From Amycolatopsis sp. WAC 01376 (lineage in GTDB: Bacteria > Actinomycetota > Actinomycetes > Mycobacteriales > Pseudonocardiaceae): a stretch of DNA of 64,000 nt. Under the pieces are notes generated by a model. That model saw only the letters and a list, made by a program, of their open reading frames with translations, ran no database searches and was not told the DNA's origin. Both the position numbers and the translations under genes were made by a program. Below, piece by piece: positions 55,526-63,527 of this stretch (position 1 is its first letter; each line of letters begins with the position of its first letter). The stretch spans positions 806,001 to 870,000 of the forward strand of contig NZ_QHKL01000001.1 in the NCBI RefSeq assembly GCF_003947415.1. Direction: 5' to 3'.

Positions 55526-56268
55526 CGGCTCGCCTCCAGGTCCGAAGCGGCCAGAAGTTTCTTCGTGTAGTCGTGCTGGGGCGCGGTCAGCACGTCGCGG
55601 GTGGTGCCGGCTTCGACGATCTCGCCGTCCAGCATCACGAGCACCCGCTCGCAGACCGACGCCACGACGGCGAGGTCGTGCGTGATGAACAGCAGCGCGC
55701 TCTCCCGCTCCCGGACGCCGTCGAGGATCAGTTCCAGGATCTGCGCCTGCACGGTGACGTCGAGCGCCGTCGTCGGCTCGTCGCAGATCAGCAGCTTCGG
55801 ATCGTTGGCCAGCGCGATCGCGAGGACGACGCGTTGCCGCTGCCCGCCGGACAGTTGATGCGGATACGCGCGAGCGACACCGGGCAATCCCACGGAATCC
55901 AGCAAAGCCTCGGCCGCCGCCCGATGGTTCCCGCGGTCGCGGTGGATCCGCATCGGTTCGGCCACCTGCGTGCCGACCCGCATGGCCGGGTTCAGCGCGG
56001 TCATCGGTTCCTGGAACACCATCGACATCTCGTTGCCGCGCAGCCGCGACAGATCCTTCTCCGGCGCGCCCAGCAGTTCGCGGCCGTCGAGCTTCACCGA
56101 TCCGGACGCGGCGAGCTCTTCGGGCAGTAGCCCCATGATCGACAGCGCTGTCAACGACTTCCCGGAACCCGACTCGCCGATCAGCCCGACCCGCTCACCG
56201 CGCGCGATGCCGAATGAGACACCGCGGACCAGGCCGCCGATGCCGAGGCCGTGGACTTCGAGCGTCAT
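55522..56268 (-). CDS. Peptide-type ABC transporter ATPase (DppD-like)
   Basis: The 248-residue protein has Walker A GESGSGKSLTALSIMGLLP, a sequence very typical of DppD/OppD, Q-loop FQEPMTALNPAMRVG, signature LSGGQRQR, Walker B LLICDEPTTALDVTVQAQ and switch ITHDLAVVAS. It lacks the cysteine-rich C-terminal region that holds an iron-sulphur cluster in some DppD proteins. It overlaps the permease stop by four bases (ATGA) and the next ATPase start in the same way. Confidence 0.93.
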   Translation of the reverse strand: MTLEVHGLGIGGLVRGVSFGIARGERVGLIGESGSGKSLTALSIMGLLPEELAASGSVKLDGRELLGAPEKDLSRLRGNEMSMVFQEPMTALNPAMRVGTQVAEPMRIHRDRGNHRAAAEALLDSVGLPGVARAYPHQLSGGQRQRVVLAIALANDPKLLICDEPTTALDVTVQAQILELILDGVRERESALLFITHDLAVVASVCERVLVMLDGEIVEAGTTRDVLTAPQHDYTKKLLAASDLEASR

Positions 56269-57077
56269 AGCCGCGCCGCCAATCGGGGGTCGAGACGATC
56301 GCGGAGGCCGTCACCGAGCAGGTTGAAGCCGAGGACGGCGATGGCGATCGCGACGCCGGGCACGAGCGCGAGCCGCGGGTGCAGGGTCAGGAACATCTGC
56401 GATTCCTGCAGCATCCGGCCCCACGACGGCGTCGGCGGCCGGGTGCCGAACCCGAGGAACGACAGCGCCGCTTCCGCGAGCACGGCGATCGCGAACGACA
56501 CCGACGCCTGCACGATCAGCAGCCCGGAGATGTTCGGCAGCACGTGCCGCGCCGCGATGTTCAGCCGAGAACGCCCGGCCGACCGCGCGGCCAGCACGAA
56601 CTCGCTGCTCATCACCTGCAGCGTCCCCGACCGCGCGATCCGCGCGAACGACGGGATGGTCGCGATGCCGATCGCCACCATCGCGGTCAGCGTGTTCGCC
56701 CCGAACACCGCGCCGAACATGATCGCCAGCAGCAGCGCGGGGAACGCGAGCACGAGATCGTTGACCCGCATGACGAACTCGCCGAGCCAGCGCGACGACA
56801 TCCCGGCGAGGATGCCCAGCGGCGTCCCGATCAGCGCGGCGATCCCGACCGCGACCACGCCGACGTAGAGCGTCGTCCGCGCGCCGACCATGAGCTGGCT
56901 GAGCACGTCGCGGCCGAAGCTGTCCGTGCCCAGCGGATTCGAGCCGCTGAAGTCGTGCAGCCGGTTGGCCGCGTCGACCTTCACCGGGTCGAACGGCGTC
57001 CACACGAACGAAAGCAGTGCGGCGAGCACGATCAGCGCGACGAGCACGCCGCCGATCACGAGAGTGCGGTTACGCAT
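56265..57077 (-). CDS. Peptide-type ABC transporter permease (DppC-like)
   Basis: The 270-residue protein has an N-terminal helix, the family segment PLGTDSFGRDVLSQLMVGARTTLYVG, five further helices and the EAA loop FVLAARSAGRSRLNIAARHVLPNISG, ending in FNLLGDGLRDRLDPRL. This is the DppC/OppC type. It forms the channel with the DppB-like permease. The start codon shares one base with the upstream stop (TGATG). Confidence 0.94.
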   Translation of the reverse strand: MRNRTLVIGGVLVALIVLAALLSFVWTPFDPVKVDAANRLHDFSGSNPLGTDSFGRDVLSQLMVGARTTLYVGVVAVGIAALIGTPLGILAGMSSRWLGEFVMRVNDLVLAFPALLLAIMFGAVFGANTLTAMVAIGIATIPSFARIARSGTLQVMSSEFVLAARSAGRSRLNIAARHVLPNISGLLIVQASVSFAIAVLAEAALSFLGFGTRPPTPSWGRMLQESQMFLTLHPRLALVPGVAIAIAVLGFNLLGDGLRDRLDPRLAARL

Positions 57078-58021
57078 CAGGAACCCCGCAATCTCGGGTC
57101 GAGCACCGTGTAGAGGACGTCGACCACGAAGTTCACCAGCAGCACACCCACCACCAGGACCAGCACGATCCCCTGCACGGACAGCAGATCCCGCGACGCC
57201 ACCGAGTCGAGCAGCATGCTGCCGAGACCGGGCAGGACGAAGACGCGCTCGACGACGACGGCGCCGATCAGCAGGGTCGCCAGTTGCAGGCCGAGCACCG
57301 TCACCACCGGCACGGCCGCGTTGCGCAGACCGTGCCGGAACAGCGCCGGGAACGGCCGGAGTCCCTTGGACCTCGCCGTGCGCAGGTAGTCCTGCCCGAG
57401 CGTGTCGAGTACGGCGGATCGGACATATCGCGTGAGCACGGCGCCCTGAACGAGTCCCAGCGACAGGGCGGGAAGGACGAGACCGCGGAGGAATTCGCCG
57501 GGATCCTGCGCCGGCGGCGTCCACCCGCCGGACGGCAGCCAGCGCAACTGCACCGCGAAGATCTGCACCAGGATGATGCCGGCGAGGAACGCGGGGATCG
57601 CGACGCCGAGCTGCGAGAGGCCGGAAACCGCGGTGCCGTCGGCCTTCCGATGCCGCACCGCGGCGAAGGTCCCGGCTGGGACGGCGATCAGCAGCGCCAC
57701 CAGCATCCCGGCCCCGACCAGCCACAACGTCACGCCGAGCCGGTCGGCCAGCGCGGGCCCGATCTCCTCGCGCGTGACGTACGAGCGGCCGAAGTCGCCT
57801 TGCAGGACACCGCCGATCCAGTCGAAGTACTGCGTCACCAACGGCCGGTCGATACCGAATTCGGCGCGGGTCTTCGCGACCAGTTCGGGCGTCGCGTTGA
57901 CGCCGAGCGCGACCTGCGCCGGATCACCCGGCAGCACGGCCATGAACAGGAACACCACGATGGACGCGACCAGCACGCTGGCCACCAGGATCCCCAGGCG
58001 GCGGAGCACCTTGACCGTCAT
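57077..58021 (-). CDS. Peptide-type ABC transporter permease (DppB-like)
   Basis: The 314-residue protein is a DppB/OppB type permease: one N-terminal helix, an outside loop LPGDPAQVALGVNATPELVAKTRAEFGIDRPLVTQY, then five helices and the EAA loop DYLRTARSKGLRPFPALFRHGLRNAAVP, ending VDVLYTVLDPRLR. It overlaps the solute-binding protein stop by four bases (ATGA). Substrate preference rests with the binding protein. Confidence 0.94.
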   Translation of the reverse strand: MTVKVLRRLGILVASVLVASIVVFLFMAVLPGDPAQVALGVNATPELVAKTRAEFGIDRPLVTQYFDWIGGVLQGDFGRSYVTREEIGPALADRLGVTLWLVGAGMLVALLIAVPAGTFAAVRHRKADGTAVSGLSQLGVAIPAFLAGIILVQIFAVQLRWLPSGGWTPPAQDPGEFLRGLVLPALSLGLVQGAVLTRYVRSAVLDTLGQDYLRTARSKGLRPFPALFRHGLRNAAVPVVTVLGLQLATLLIGAVVVERVFVLPGLGSMLLDSVASRDLLSVQGIVLVLVVGVLLVNFVVDVLYTVLDPRLRGS

Positions 58022-59508
58022 CGCGGCGCCAATCCCGTGAGATCGAAGGACTCGCTGACCTGGTTGCGGACGAACCCGGTCACCTTGTTCTTCGCCACGA
58101 TCACGTTGGGGAACAGGAAGAGCCAGTCCGCGGCGGCGTCTTCGGACAGCCGCCGCGCGACCTGCCGCATCGCGTCGGCCTGCTCCTGGGGCGTTCCGGC
58201 ATCGGCCTTCGCCAGGTTCTGCTGGACAGGCTTGCTGTCGTAACCCCAGTAGTACTTCGGCCTGCCGAAGGTGACGATGTCGCGTGCCTCGACGTGCTGG
58301 ATGATCGACAGGTCGTAGTCGCGGTCGGTGAACACCTGCTTGAGCCACACCGCCGGGAAGTCCAGCGGCTCGATCGTCACCGTGACCCCGACGTCCGCCA
58401 GCTGCGACGCCACCACCTGCGCGGACGAGACGGCGTACGGCAGGTTGGGAATCCTCAACCTCAGTGCCGGATTCGGCTGCCCTGCTTCCGCGAGCAGAGC
58501 TTTCGCCTTCGCGGGATCGAACGGGTACACCCTCGACAGGTCCTCGTACCAGGGATCCGTCGGCGGGACCATGCTGCCGATGAGCGTGCCGCGGCCGCCC
58601 CAAGCCGTGTCCAGCAAGGCCTTCCGGTCGATCGCGTACGACAGGGCCCGTCGGACCCGGACGTCGTTCAATGGCGGGCGCGAGTTGTTGAACGCGAGCG
58701 TGACCTCGCTGTTCGTCGTGCCTTCGACGACGGTGAACCGGTCGTCGCTCTGGAACTGCGGGATCGAATCCGGCACGGTGATCGCGGAGATGACGTCGAT
58801 CCCGTTGCTGAGCAAGGCGTTGTTGAGCGCCGTCGGATCCTTGATGTACTTGAGGACCACCGTGGAGTACGCCGGTTTCCTGCCCCAGTACGCGGGATTC
58901 TCCTTGAGCACGATGGAATCGCCGCGCCGGCGCGAGGACACCGTGTACGGCCCGGTGCCGACCGGTTTGTTCGCCAGATCCGCGACGCCGGTGGGACTGA
59001 ACATCGCGCCGAGCCTGCTGGTGAGGCTGAACAGCCAGCCGTTGCTGGGTTTCGTGAGCACGACCCGCGCGTGGTCCGGCGCGACGACGTCGACCCGATC
59101 GACGACGTCCATTGTGGACTTGATCGACACGGTCCAGTCGGTCTTCACGCGCATCAGCGAGAACTTGACGTCCTCGGCGGTGAACGGGGCACCGTTGCTG
59201 AACTTCGCGTTCTTCCGGAGCTTGAAGTCGTAGGTCTTGCGGTCTTCCGAGACCGTCCACGATTCGGCCAGCAGCGGCACGATCTTCGCGTCCGCGTCGA
59301 GTTTCACCAGGCCCTCGTAGACGTTGTAGAGCAAGGCCTGCGGGATGGCGGCGCCGTCGGTGCGGGTGAAGTCGAAGTTCGCGGGTTCGGCGGTGTACCC
59401 GACGGCGAGCGTCCCGGGATCCTTGGCGACCGTGGCACTCGAACCGGCCGAGCAGCCGGACGCCACCAGCAGCAACGCTGCCACTGCCGCGTGAATCCGG
59501 GCTTTCAT
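58018..59508 (-). CDS. Solute-binding lipoprotein, family 5 (peptide/nickel type)
   Basis: The 496-residue protein starts with a lipoprotein signal (LLLVASGC, Cys19), then an SBP_bac_5 fold: LLYNVYEGLVKLD, PLLAESWTVSEDRKTYDFKLRKNAKFSNG, AEDVKFSLMRV, PVGTGPYTV, and DVRVRRALSYAIDRKALL. It captures an oligopeptide, opine or amide-containing compound outside the cell. It is the first gene of the eight-gene operon, with GGGGGCAGG before its ATG. The 60-base gap to the divergent GntR gene holds the operator at 59528-59542. Confidence 0.94.
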   Translation of the reverse strand: MKARIHAAVAALLLVASGCSAGSSATVAKDPGTLAVGYTAEPANFDFTRTDGAAIPQALLYNVYEGLVKLDADAKIVPLLAESWTVSEDRKTYDFKLRKNAKFSNGAPFTAEDVKFSLMRVKTDWTVSIKSTMDVVDRVDVVAPDHARVVLTKPSNGWLFSLTSRLGAMFSPTGVADLANKPVGTGPYTVSSRRRGDSIVLKENPAYWGRKPAYSTVVLKYIKDPTALNNALLSNGIDVISAITVPDSIPQFQSDDRFTVVEGTTNSEVTLAFNNSRPPLNDVRVRRALSYAIDRKALLDTAWGGRGTLIGSMVPPTDPWYEDLSRVYPFDPAKAKALLAEAGQPNPALRLRIPNLPYAVSSAQVVASQLADVGVTVTIEPLDFPAVWLKQVFTDRDYDLSIIQHVEARDIVTFGRPKYYWGYDSKPVQQNLAKADAGTPQEQADAMRQVARRLSEDAAADWLFLFPNVIVAKNKVTGFVRNQVSESFDLTGLAPR

Positions 59509-59527
59509 CCTGCCCCCTAGCCGGTAG

Positions 59528-59542
59528 ACTGGTCTGACCAGT
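59528..59542. promoter_or_regulatory. FadR-type GntR operator
   Basis: ACTGGTCTGACCAGT is a perfect odd palindrome containing TGGTnnnACCA, the known FadR-subfamily consensus core. It lies between the divergent starts at 59508 and 59569, overlapping a TAGACT -10-like element for the regulator. The regulator encoded at 59569 is the natural binder, controlling itself and the eight-gene operon. Confidence 0.8.
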
Positions 59543-59568
59543 AAACCAGACGAGACGGCAGGGTCAAG

Positions 59569-60312
59569 ATGGAATTCGAGCCGGTCGCCCCTGTCCGCGC
59601 GTATCAGCGTGTCGTCGAACAGATCGAGGAAGCCGTGTTCAGCGGCCGGATCAAACCCGGCGACCGGCTGCCGAGCGAACGCGAACTGATGGTGCAGTTC
59701 GACGTCGGCCGCTCGACCGTACGGGAAGCGCTGCGTGTGCTGCAGGCGGCGGAAATGATCCGATCGAGGCCCGGCGATCCGCGCGGCCCCGAAGTACTGG
59801 CCGCCTCGCCCGCCGCGTTGCACCGGTCGATGCACCGGCTCGCGCGCGCCGACCACATCGGCCTGTCCGAGCTGTTGCAGTTCCGCATGGTCCTCGACGG
59901 TTCCGCACATCTGCTCGCCGCGCAGCTCAGGACCGAAGACCATCTCGCCGAACTCGACACGGCGCTCGAGGCGATGCGCGCCGGCATCACGGAGGGTTTC
60001 GCCGAGTTCTCCCACGCGGACGTCGCGTTCCACGAGGCCATCGCCCGCGCGACGGGGAATCCGCTGCTGGTGATCAGTGGCGAAGTCGTCCGCGGCGTCG
60101 TGCTGGAGCTCATCGAAGACAAGCTGGAGCACGCCGACGACCGGACGGCGTTGATGCGCAACTGGCTGGCGCATCACGAAGAAGTACTGGGAGCGATCAG
60201 GGATTCCGACGGCGAGCGCGCGTCAAGGCTGGCGAAGCAGGCGCTGTACGACAACTACGCCGAGTACGTCCCCGAAGAGCAACGTCGCCTCTTGCGGCCG
60301 CTGCTCGCTTGA
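59569..60312 (+). CDS. FadR-subfamily GntR regulator
   Basis: The 247-residue protein has a GntR winged helix (about 8-75: GDRLPSERELMVQFDVGRSTVREALRVLQAAEMI) and a helical FCD ligand domain (about 95-230) whose metal-binding residues are expected in HADVAFHEAIARATGN, HHEEVLGAI and the start of the domain. Acidic metabolites are the usual effectors of the FCD class. It diverges from the ABC/ALDH/SDR/amidase operon with a perfect operator between, so it is the operon's repressor. The ATG lies 36 bases after the operator's midpoint, with a GGGTCAAG upstream region. Confidence 0.94.
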   Translation: MEFEPVAPVRAYQRVVEQIEEAVFSGRIKPGDRLPSERELMVQFDVGRSTVREALRVLQAAEMIRSRPGDPRGPEVLAASPAALHRSMHRLARADHIGLSELLQFRMVLDGSAHLLAAQLRTEDHLAELDTALEAMRAGITEGFAEFSHADVAFHEAIARATGNPLLVISGEVVRGVVLELIEDKLEHADDRTALMRNWLAHHEEVLGAIRDSDGERASRLAKQALYDNYAEYVPEEQRRLLRPLLA

Positions 60313-61388
60313 CCGCCTCTACACTCGCTCAGGTGGGGGATGTCAAAGAGCCTTCAACAGCCCGCCAGGGTGTCGGTCTCGCGCTGTCCGGCGGCGGCTA
60401 TCGCGCGATGTTGTTCCACACCGGCGCCCTGTGGCGGCTCAACGAACTCGGCTGGCTGTCGAAGATCTCGACGTTCTCGAGCGTCTCGGGCGGCTCGATC
60501 GCCGCGGGCGTGCTCGCGTACGCGTGGTCGGACCTGAAGTTCGAGAACGGTGCCGCGAACAACTTCTACGACGAGGTCGTCGCGCCGGTCCGAAACCTCG
60601 CGCGCACCCGGCTCGACATCCCGGTCACCTTGCTGGCCATGGCGATTCCCTGGCGGAGCGCCGGTGAGGAACTCGCGCGGGTGTACGCGAAACACCTGTT
60701 CGGCGACTGCTGTCTCAAGGACATCGACCCCGACGGTCCGCAGTTCGTCTTCACCGCGACGAACCTCCAGGACGGCGCGCAGTGGTGGTTCTTCCGGCAG
60801 GACGGGCCGCACGGGAACATCCCGCTCGCGACCGCGGTGGCCGCTTCTTCGGCGTTCCCGCCGATGCTTTCGCCCGTCGTGATCCAAGACCCGCATTCGG
60901 ACGACCGGAAACGCAAGATCGTGCTGAGCGACGCCGGCGTCTACGACAACCTCGGCCTGGACCCGGTCGAAGGGCACGCGACGGTGCTGGTCAGCGACGC
61001 GGGCAAGCGGATGAAGGTCAGGCGGAAGGTCCCCCGCGACTGGGGACGGCAACTGCTGCGCGTCCTCGACGTGATCGACAACCAGGTGCGCGAACTGCGA
61101 CGCGGCGCGCTGCTCAAGTCCTATGTGGAGAAGGATTTCGACGGCGCCTACTGGGGGTCCTACGTCGACCTCGAGAACTTCGAGCTCAAGGATTCGTTGA
61201 GGGCGCCTGTGGATCTCACGCACGAGCTGGCGGAGACGCCGACGCGCCTTACGAAACTGCCGGAAGTGCTGCAGGAGCGGTTGATCAACTGGGGTTATGC
61301 GGCCTGTGACGCGGGGATGCGGAAGTGGGTCGACACCGAAGCGGCCGCTCCGGCCGGGTTCCCGTTCCCGTCCGCCGGGGTGGGGTGA
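60309..61388 (+). CDS. Patatin-like phospholipase
   Basis: The frame gives 359 residues from TTG 60309, which overlaps the GntR stop (TTGA). GTG 60333 (MGDVKEPSTARQG) is an alternative start. Patatin motifs are present: oxyanion loop ALSGGGYRAMLFHTGAL, serine motif FSSVSGGSIAAG (Ser60 in the longer form) and the dyad Asp in VLSDAGVYDNLG (near 208, DAG where DGG/DGA is usual). It should hydrolyse acyl lipids at the membrane. The end is a weakly charged tail. It probably is not part of the operon's catabolic function, although translation seems coupled to the regulator. Confidence 0.88.
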   Translation: MTASTLAQVGDVKEPSTARQGVGLALSGGGYRAMLFHTGALWRLNELGWLSKISTFSSVSGGSIAAGVLAYAWSDLKFENGAANNFYDEVVAPVRNLARTRLDIPVTLLAMAIPWRSAGEELARVYAKHLFGDCCLKDIDPDGPQFVFTATNLQDGAQWWFFRQDGPHGNIPLATAVAASSAFPPMLSPVVIQDPHSDDRKRKIVLSDAGVYDNLGLDPVEGHATVLVSDAGKRMKVRRKVPRDWGRQLLRVLDVIDNQVRELRRGALLKSYVEKDFDGAYWGSYVDLENFELKDSLRAPVDLTHELAETPTRLTKLPEVLQERLINWGYAACDAGMRKWVDTEAAAPAGFPFPSAGVG

Positions 61389-61403
61389 GCACGTCCTTCC
61401 GAT

Positions 61404-61456
61404 GCAATGAAAGGCCCCTTCATTGCAAAATTTGCGATGAAGGGGCCTTTCATTGC
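61404..61456. repeat. Long intergenic hairpin, AAGGCCCCTT type
   Basis: Arms 61404-61427 and 61433-61456 pair over 24 bases with one mismatch and a five-base loop AAATT. The core AAAGGCCCCTTC replaces AAAGGTCCTTTC of other copies, with matching changes on the other arm. It lies between the converging patatin and sortase genes, six bases from the sortase stop. Confidence 0.9.
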
Positions 61457-61461
61457 AGTCG

Positions 61462-62064
61462 TCAGGCGACGAGATTCGCGTAGACGATCACGTTGTCCTT
61501 GTAGCTGTGCTCTTCCTGGTCGAAGACACCGCCACAGGTGATCAGCCGCAGCTGCGGCTTGTCCGTGTTGCCGTAGACCGCTTCCTCGGGGAACTGGTCC
61601 TTGGGGACCTGGTCCTTCTTCTCGACCACGAACTTCAGGCTCTTGCCGTCGCTGCGGTCGACGAGGATCTCGTCACCCGGGTTGACGTCCTTGAGCTTGT
61701 AGAAGATGCCCGGCTGCTTGTTGCCGTCGACGTGGCCGAGCAGGATCGCCGGGCCGACGTCACCGGGCACCGGCGAAAGCTGGTACCAGGCAGCCTGCAT
61801 CGGCTTCTTCGCCGAAGGGACGGCCATCTTGCCGTCCTTGTTGACCGCGACGGCGATCAGGTTCGACTCCGCGCCGATCTTGGGGATCTTCACGTTCGTC
61901 GGCCTGGTGCCGCTGAACGGCTTCGTGACCGGGACGGTCGATTCCGCCGGGGCCTGCTGTGCCGCGGGCGCCGGGTCGTCGGAACCGCAACCGGTCAGTG
62001 CGAGGGAAAGGATCAGGGTGGCCGCGACCGCGCGGCCACCCTGCCTGAGGAACTTCGTCGACAT
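61462..62064 (-). CDS. Class F sortase lipoprotein
   Basis: The 200-residue protein has a lipobox LALTGC (Cys26), a Pro/Ala-rich spacer, then a sortase barrel: VKIPKIGAESNLIAV, catalytic His in PAILLGHVDG (H111) and catalytic Cys in LRLITCGGVFD (C177). The segment that normally carries the catalytic Arg reads HSYKDNVIVYA, with Lys189 instead. Class F sortases of actinomycetes lack the classical N-terminal anchor helix; here a lipid anchor takes its place. The start lies three bases after the upstream gene's stop, so it is probably co-transcribed with the secreted protein upstream, its likely substrate. Confidence 0.92.
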   Translation of the reverse strand: MSTKFLRQGGRAVAATLILSLALTGCGSDDPAPAAQQAPAESTVPVTKPFSGTRPTNVKIPKIGAESNLIAVAVNKDGKMAVPSAKKPMQAAWYQLSPVPGDVGPAILLGHVDGNKQPGIFYKLKDVNPGDEILVDRSDGKSLKFVVEKKDQVPKDQFPEEAVYGNTDKPQLRLITCGGVFDQEEHSYKDNVIVYANLVA

Positions 62065-62067
62065 CGA

Positions 62068-62736
62068 TCAGGCCGCGGTGGCGCCGAAACCGGTCTCGAT
62101 GCCGCCCTTGGGGGCGTACTTGACCTGCTTCTCCGGCTTGCCCGGAGTGGCCGCGCCGCCGCCGATGGGCGCCTCGAACTCGATGTCGCCCTTGCCCGGC
62201 TTGCCGTCACAGGTCCAGGTGAAGGTGCTGGAGTTGCCCTTGAAGGACTTCTTGACCTTCACGATGTAGACCCAGTAGCGGCCGTCGTCCTCGGCCTGGT
62301 TGCTGTACAGCGTGTCGAAGTCCGGCGCCGAAACGTTCGACGGCTCGCCCGACTCGCAGGCGATGACCAGCGCGCCGACACCGTTGTCGCCGATGTAGCC
62401 CGCGCCGACGTTGTCGACGTAAGGCTCCTCCGGCGGCGTGGTCGGCGTCTCGGAGGTGGAAGTCGGCGACGGCTTGCCGGAAGTCGGCTTGCCACTGCTG
62501 GTCGAGGTCGGCGCCTGCGAGGACGACGAGGCCGGGGCGCTCGAGTCCGGCGGGGCCGTCGTCACCTTGCCGCCCGAGTAGGACGGCGCGGCCGGAGTCG
62601 AGGACGGAGCCTCGCTCGTCGGCGCGGGAGGCGTGGTCGTCGTTTCGGTCTGCGCCAGCGCGACCGGCGTCACGGCCAGCGAGATGACGGCGCCGGCCAG
62701 CACCGCGCCCGCGAGGCGGCCCAACGTCTTCTTCAA
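62068..62736 (-). CDS. Secreted Ser/Thr/Pro-rich protein paired with sortase
   Basis: The start is TTG 62736, with GGGAG six bases before it; the longer frame to 62943 is not credible. The 222-residue product has a Sec signal (KKTLGRLAGAVLAGAVISLAV, cleaved near VALA|QTET), then about 75 residues of Ser, Thr, Pro and Ala, then a compact domain (about 105-205: YVDNVGAGYIGDNGVGALVIACESG). It ends PKGGIETGFGATAA with no membrane helix or charged tail. The linker looks like a cell-wall spanner. Its immediate neighbour is the class F sortase, so the tail may be a noncanonical sorting site; this is inference. Confidence 0.85.
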   Translation of the reverse strand: MKKTLGRLAGAVLAGAVISLAVTPVALAQTETTTTPPAPTSEAPSSTPAAPSYSGGKVTTAPPDSSAPASSSSQAPTSTSSGKPTSGKPSPTSTSETPTTPPEEPYVDNVGAGYIGDNGVGALVIACESGEPSNVSAPDFDTLYSNQAEDDGRYWVYIVKVKKSFKGNSSTFTWTCDGKPGKGDIEFEAPIGGGAATPGKPEKQVKYAPKGGIETGFGATAA

Positions 62737-63176
62737 AGTGATCTCCCAGTGGAAAACATCGCAACGCACGGTGACCCCCACCCTGCGACCACCCGAGAGG
62801 AATCCCACGATCGGGTGACAGCGTGATACTGCCGGAAAAGTGCAGGTGAGCCGTAGCGGACAGGCGGTGACAAGAGCCACTGGGAAAACCGGTAACGCGG
62901 GAATGACCCTGCTCGATACAAGGGCCCGAAAGCCGATCGGCAAAGGGAAACCTCGCCGCGACGAAGGAATGTTAACACCCGTAGGGCCGGATCGGTTGCC
63001 TTGCGGAAGTATTTTTTCGCCGTCCGCCCCACGGCGCGAAAATGCCGGTTCTTCTGGGAAAACCCACCTCGTACAGTGACCTTGCCACCGACGTGTTCAC
63101 GCGTTCGGGGTATCCGCCCGTGAATAACTGTCCACTCTGGAATGAATGCCGGTGCCCGGCAACCCGAAGGTCACGA
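62737..63176. other. Gap upstream of secreted protein
   Basis: The 440-base stretch between the secreted protein start and the stop of the small membrane gene holds no gene that I can support. The frames crossing it lack ribosome-binding sites. It should contain the promoter of the secreted-protein/sortase operon. It has no member of the hairpin family. Confidence 0.6.
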
Positions 63177-63509
63177 TCAGAACACCAGGAACAAGGCCAC
63201 GGCTAGAGAGACCGCGCCGAGGAGGCCCGCGAAGAACAGCCAGAGCTTCGGCGACGTCCGGTTCCGCACCGCCCGGCCGCCGCCCACCACCGCGATCAGG
63301 AGCCCGAGACCGAACCCGATCGCGGGCAGGAAGGTGGCGAAGGTCCGGTTTTCCGCGTCACACGCCCAGATTCCGTCGTTCGGGCAGGGCGAAGCCGCGA
63401 ATTCGGCCAGCAACCCCGCCGCGACGATCGCGAGGAAGCCGAGCACCAGGAGCCAGAACAGGCCCCACAGCAATTGACCGAGCCGCCTTGGCGGTTTCGT
63501 CTCCTCCAC
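63177..63509 (-). CDS. Small three-helix membrane protein
   Basis: The 110-residue protein has hydrophobic helices at about 13-37, 58-78 and 88-110, with a short outside loop EFAASPCPNDGIWACDAEN bearing two cysteines that could form a disulphide. The charged N-terminus MEETKPPRRLG is cytoplasmic. I do not recognise the family. It is downstream of the PLP enzyme gene in the same direction, with an 18-base gap, so it may be the last gene of that operon. Confidence 0.75.
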   Translation of the reverse strand: MEETKPPRRLGQLLWGLFWLLVLGFLAIVAAGLLAEFAASPCPNDGIWACDAENRTFATFLPAIGFGLGLLIAVVGGGRAVRNRTSPKLWLFFAGLLGAVSLAVALFLVF

Positions 63510-63527
63510 GCGCTTCAGGTTAAGGCG

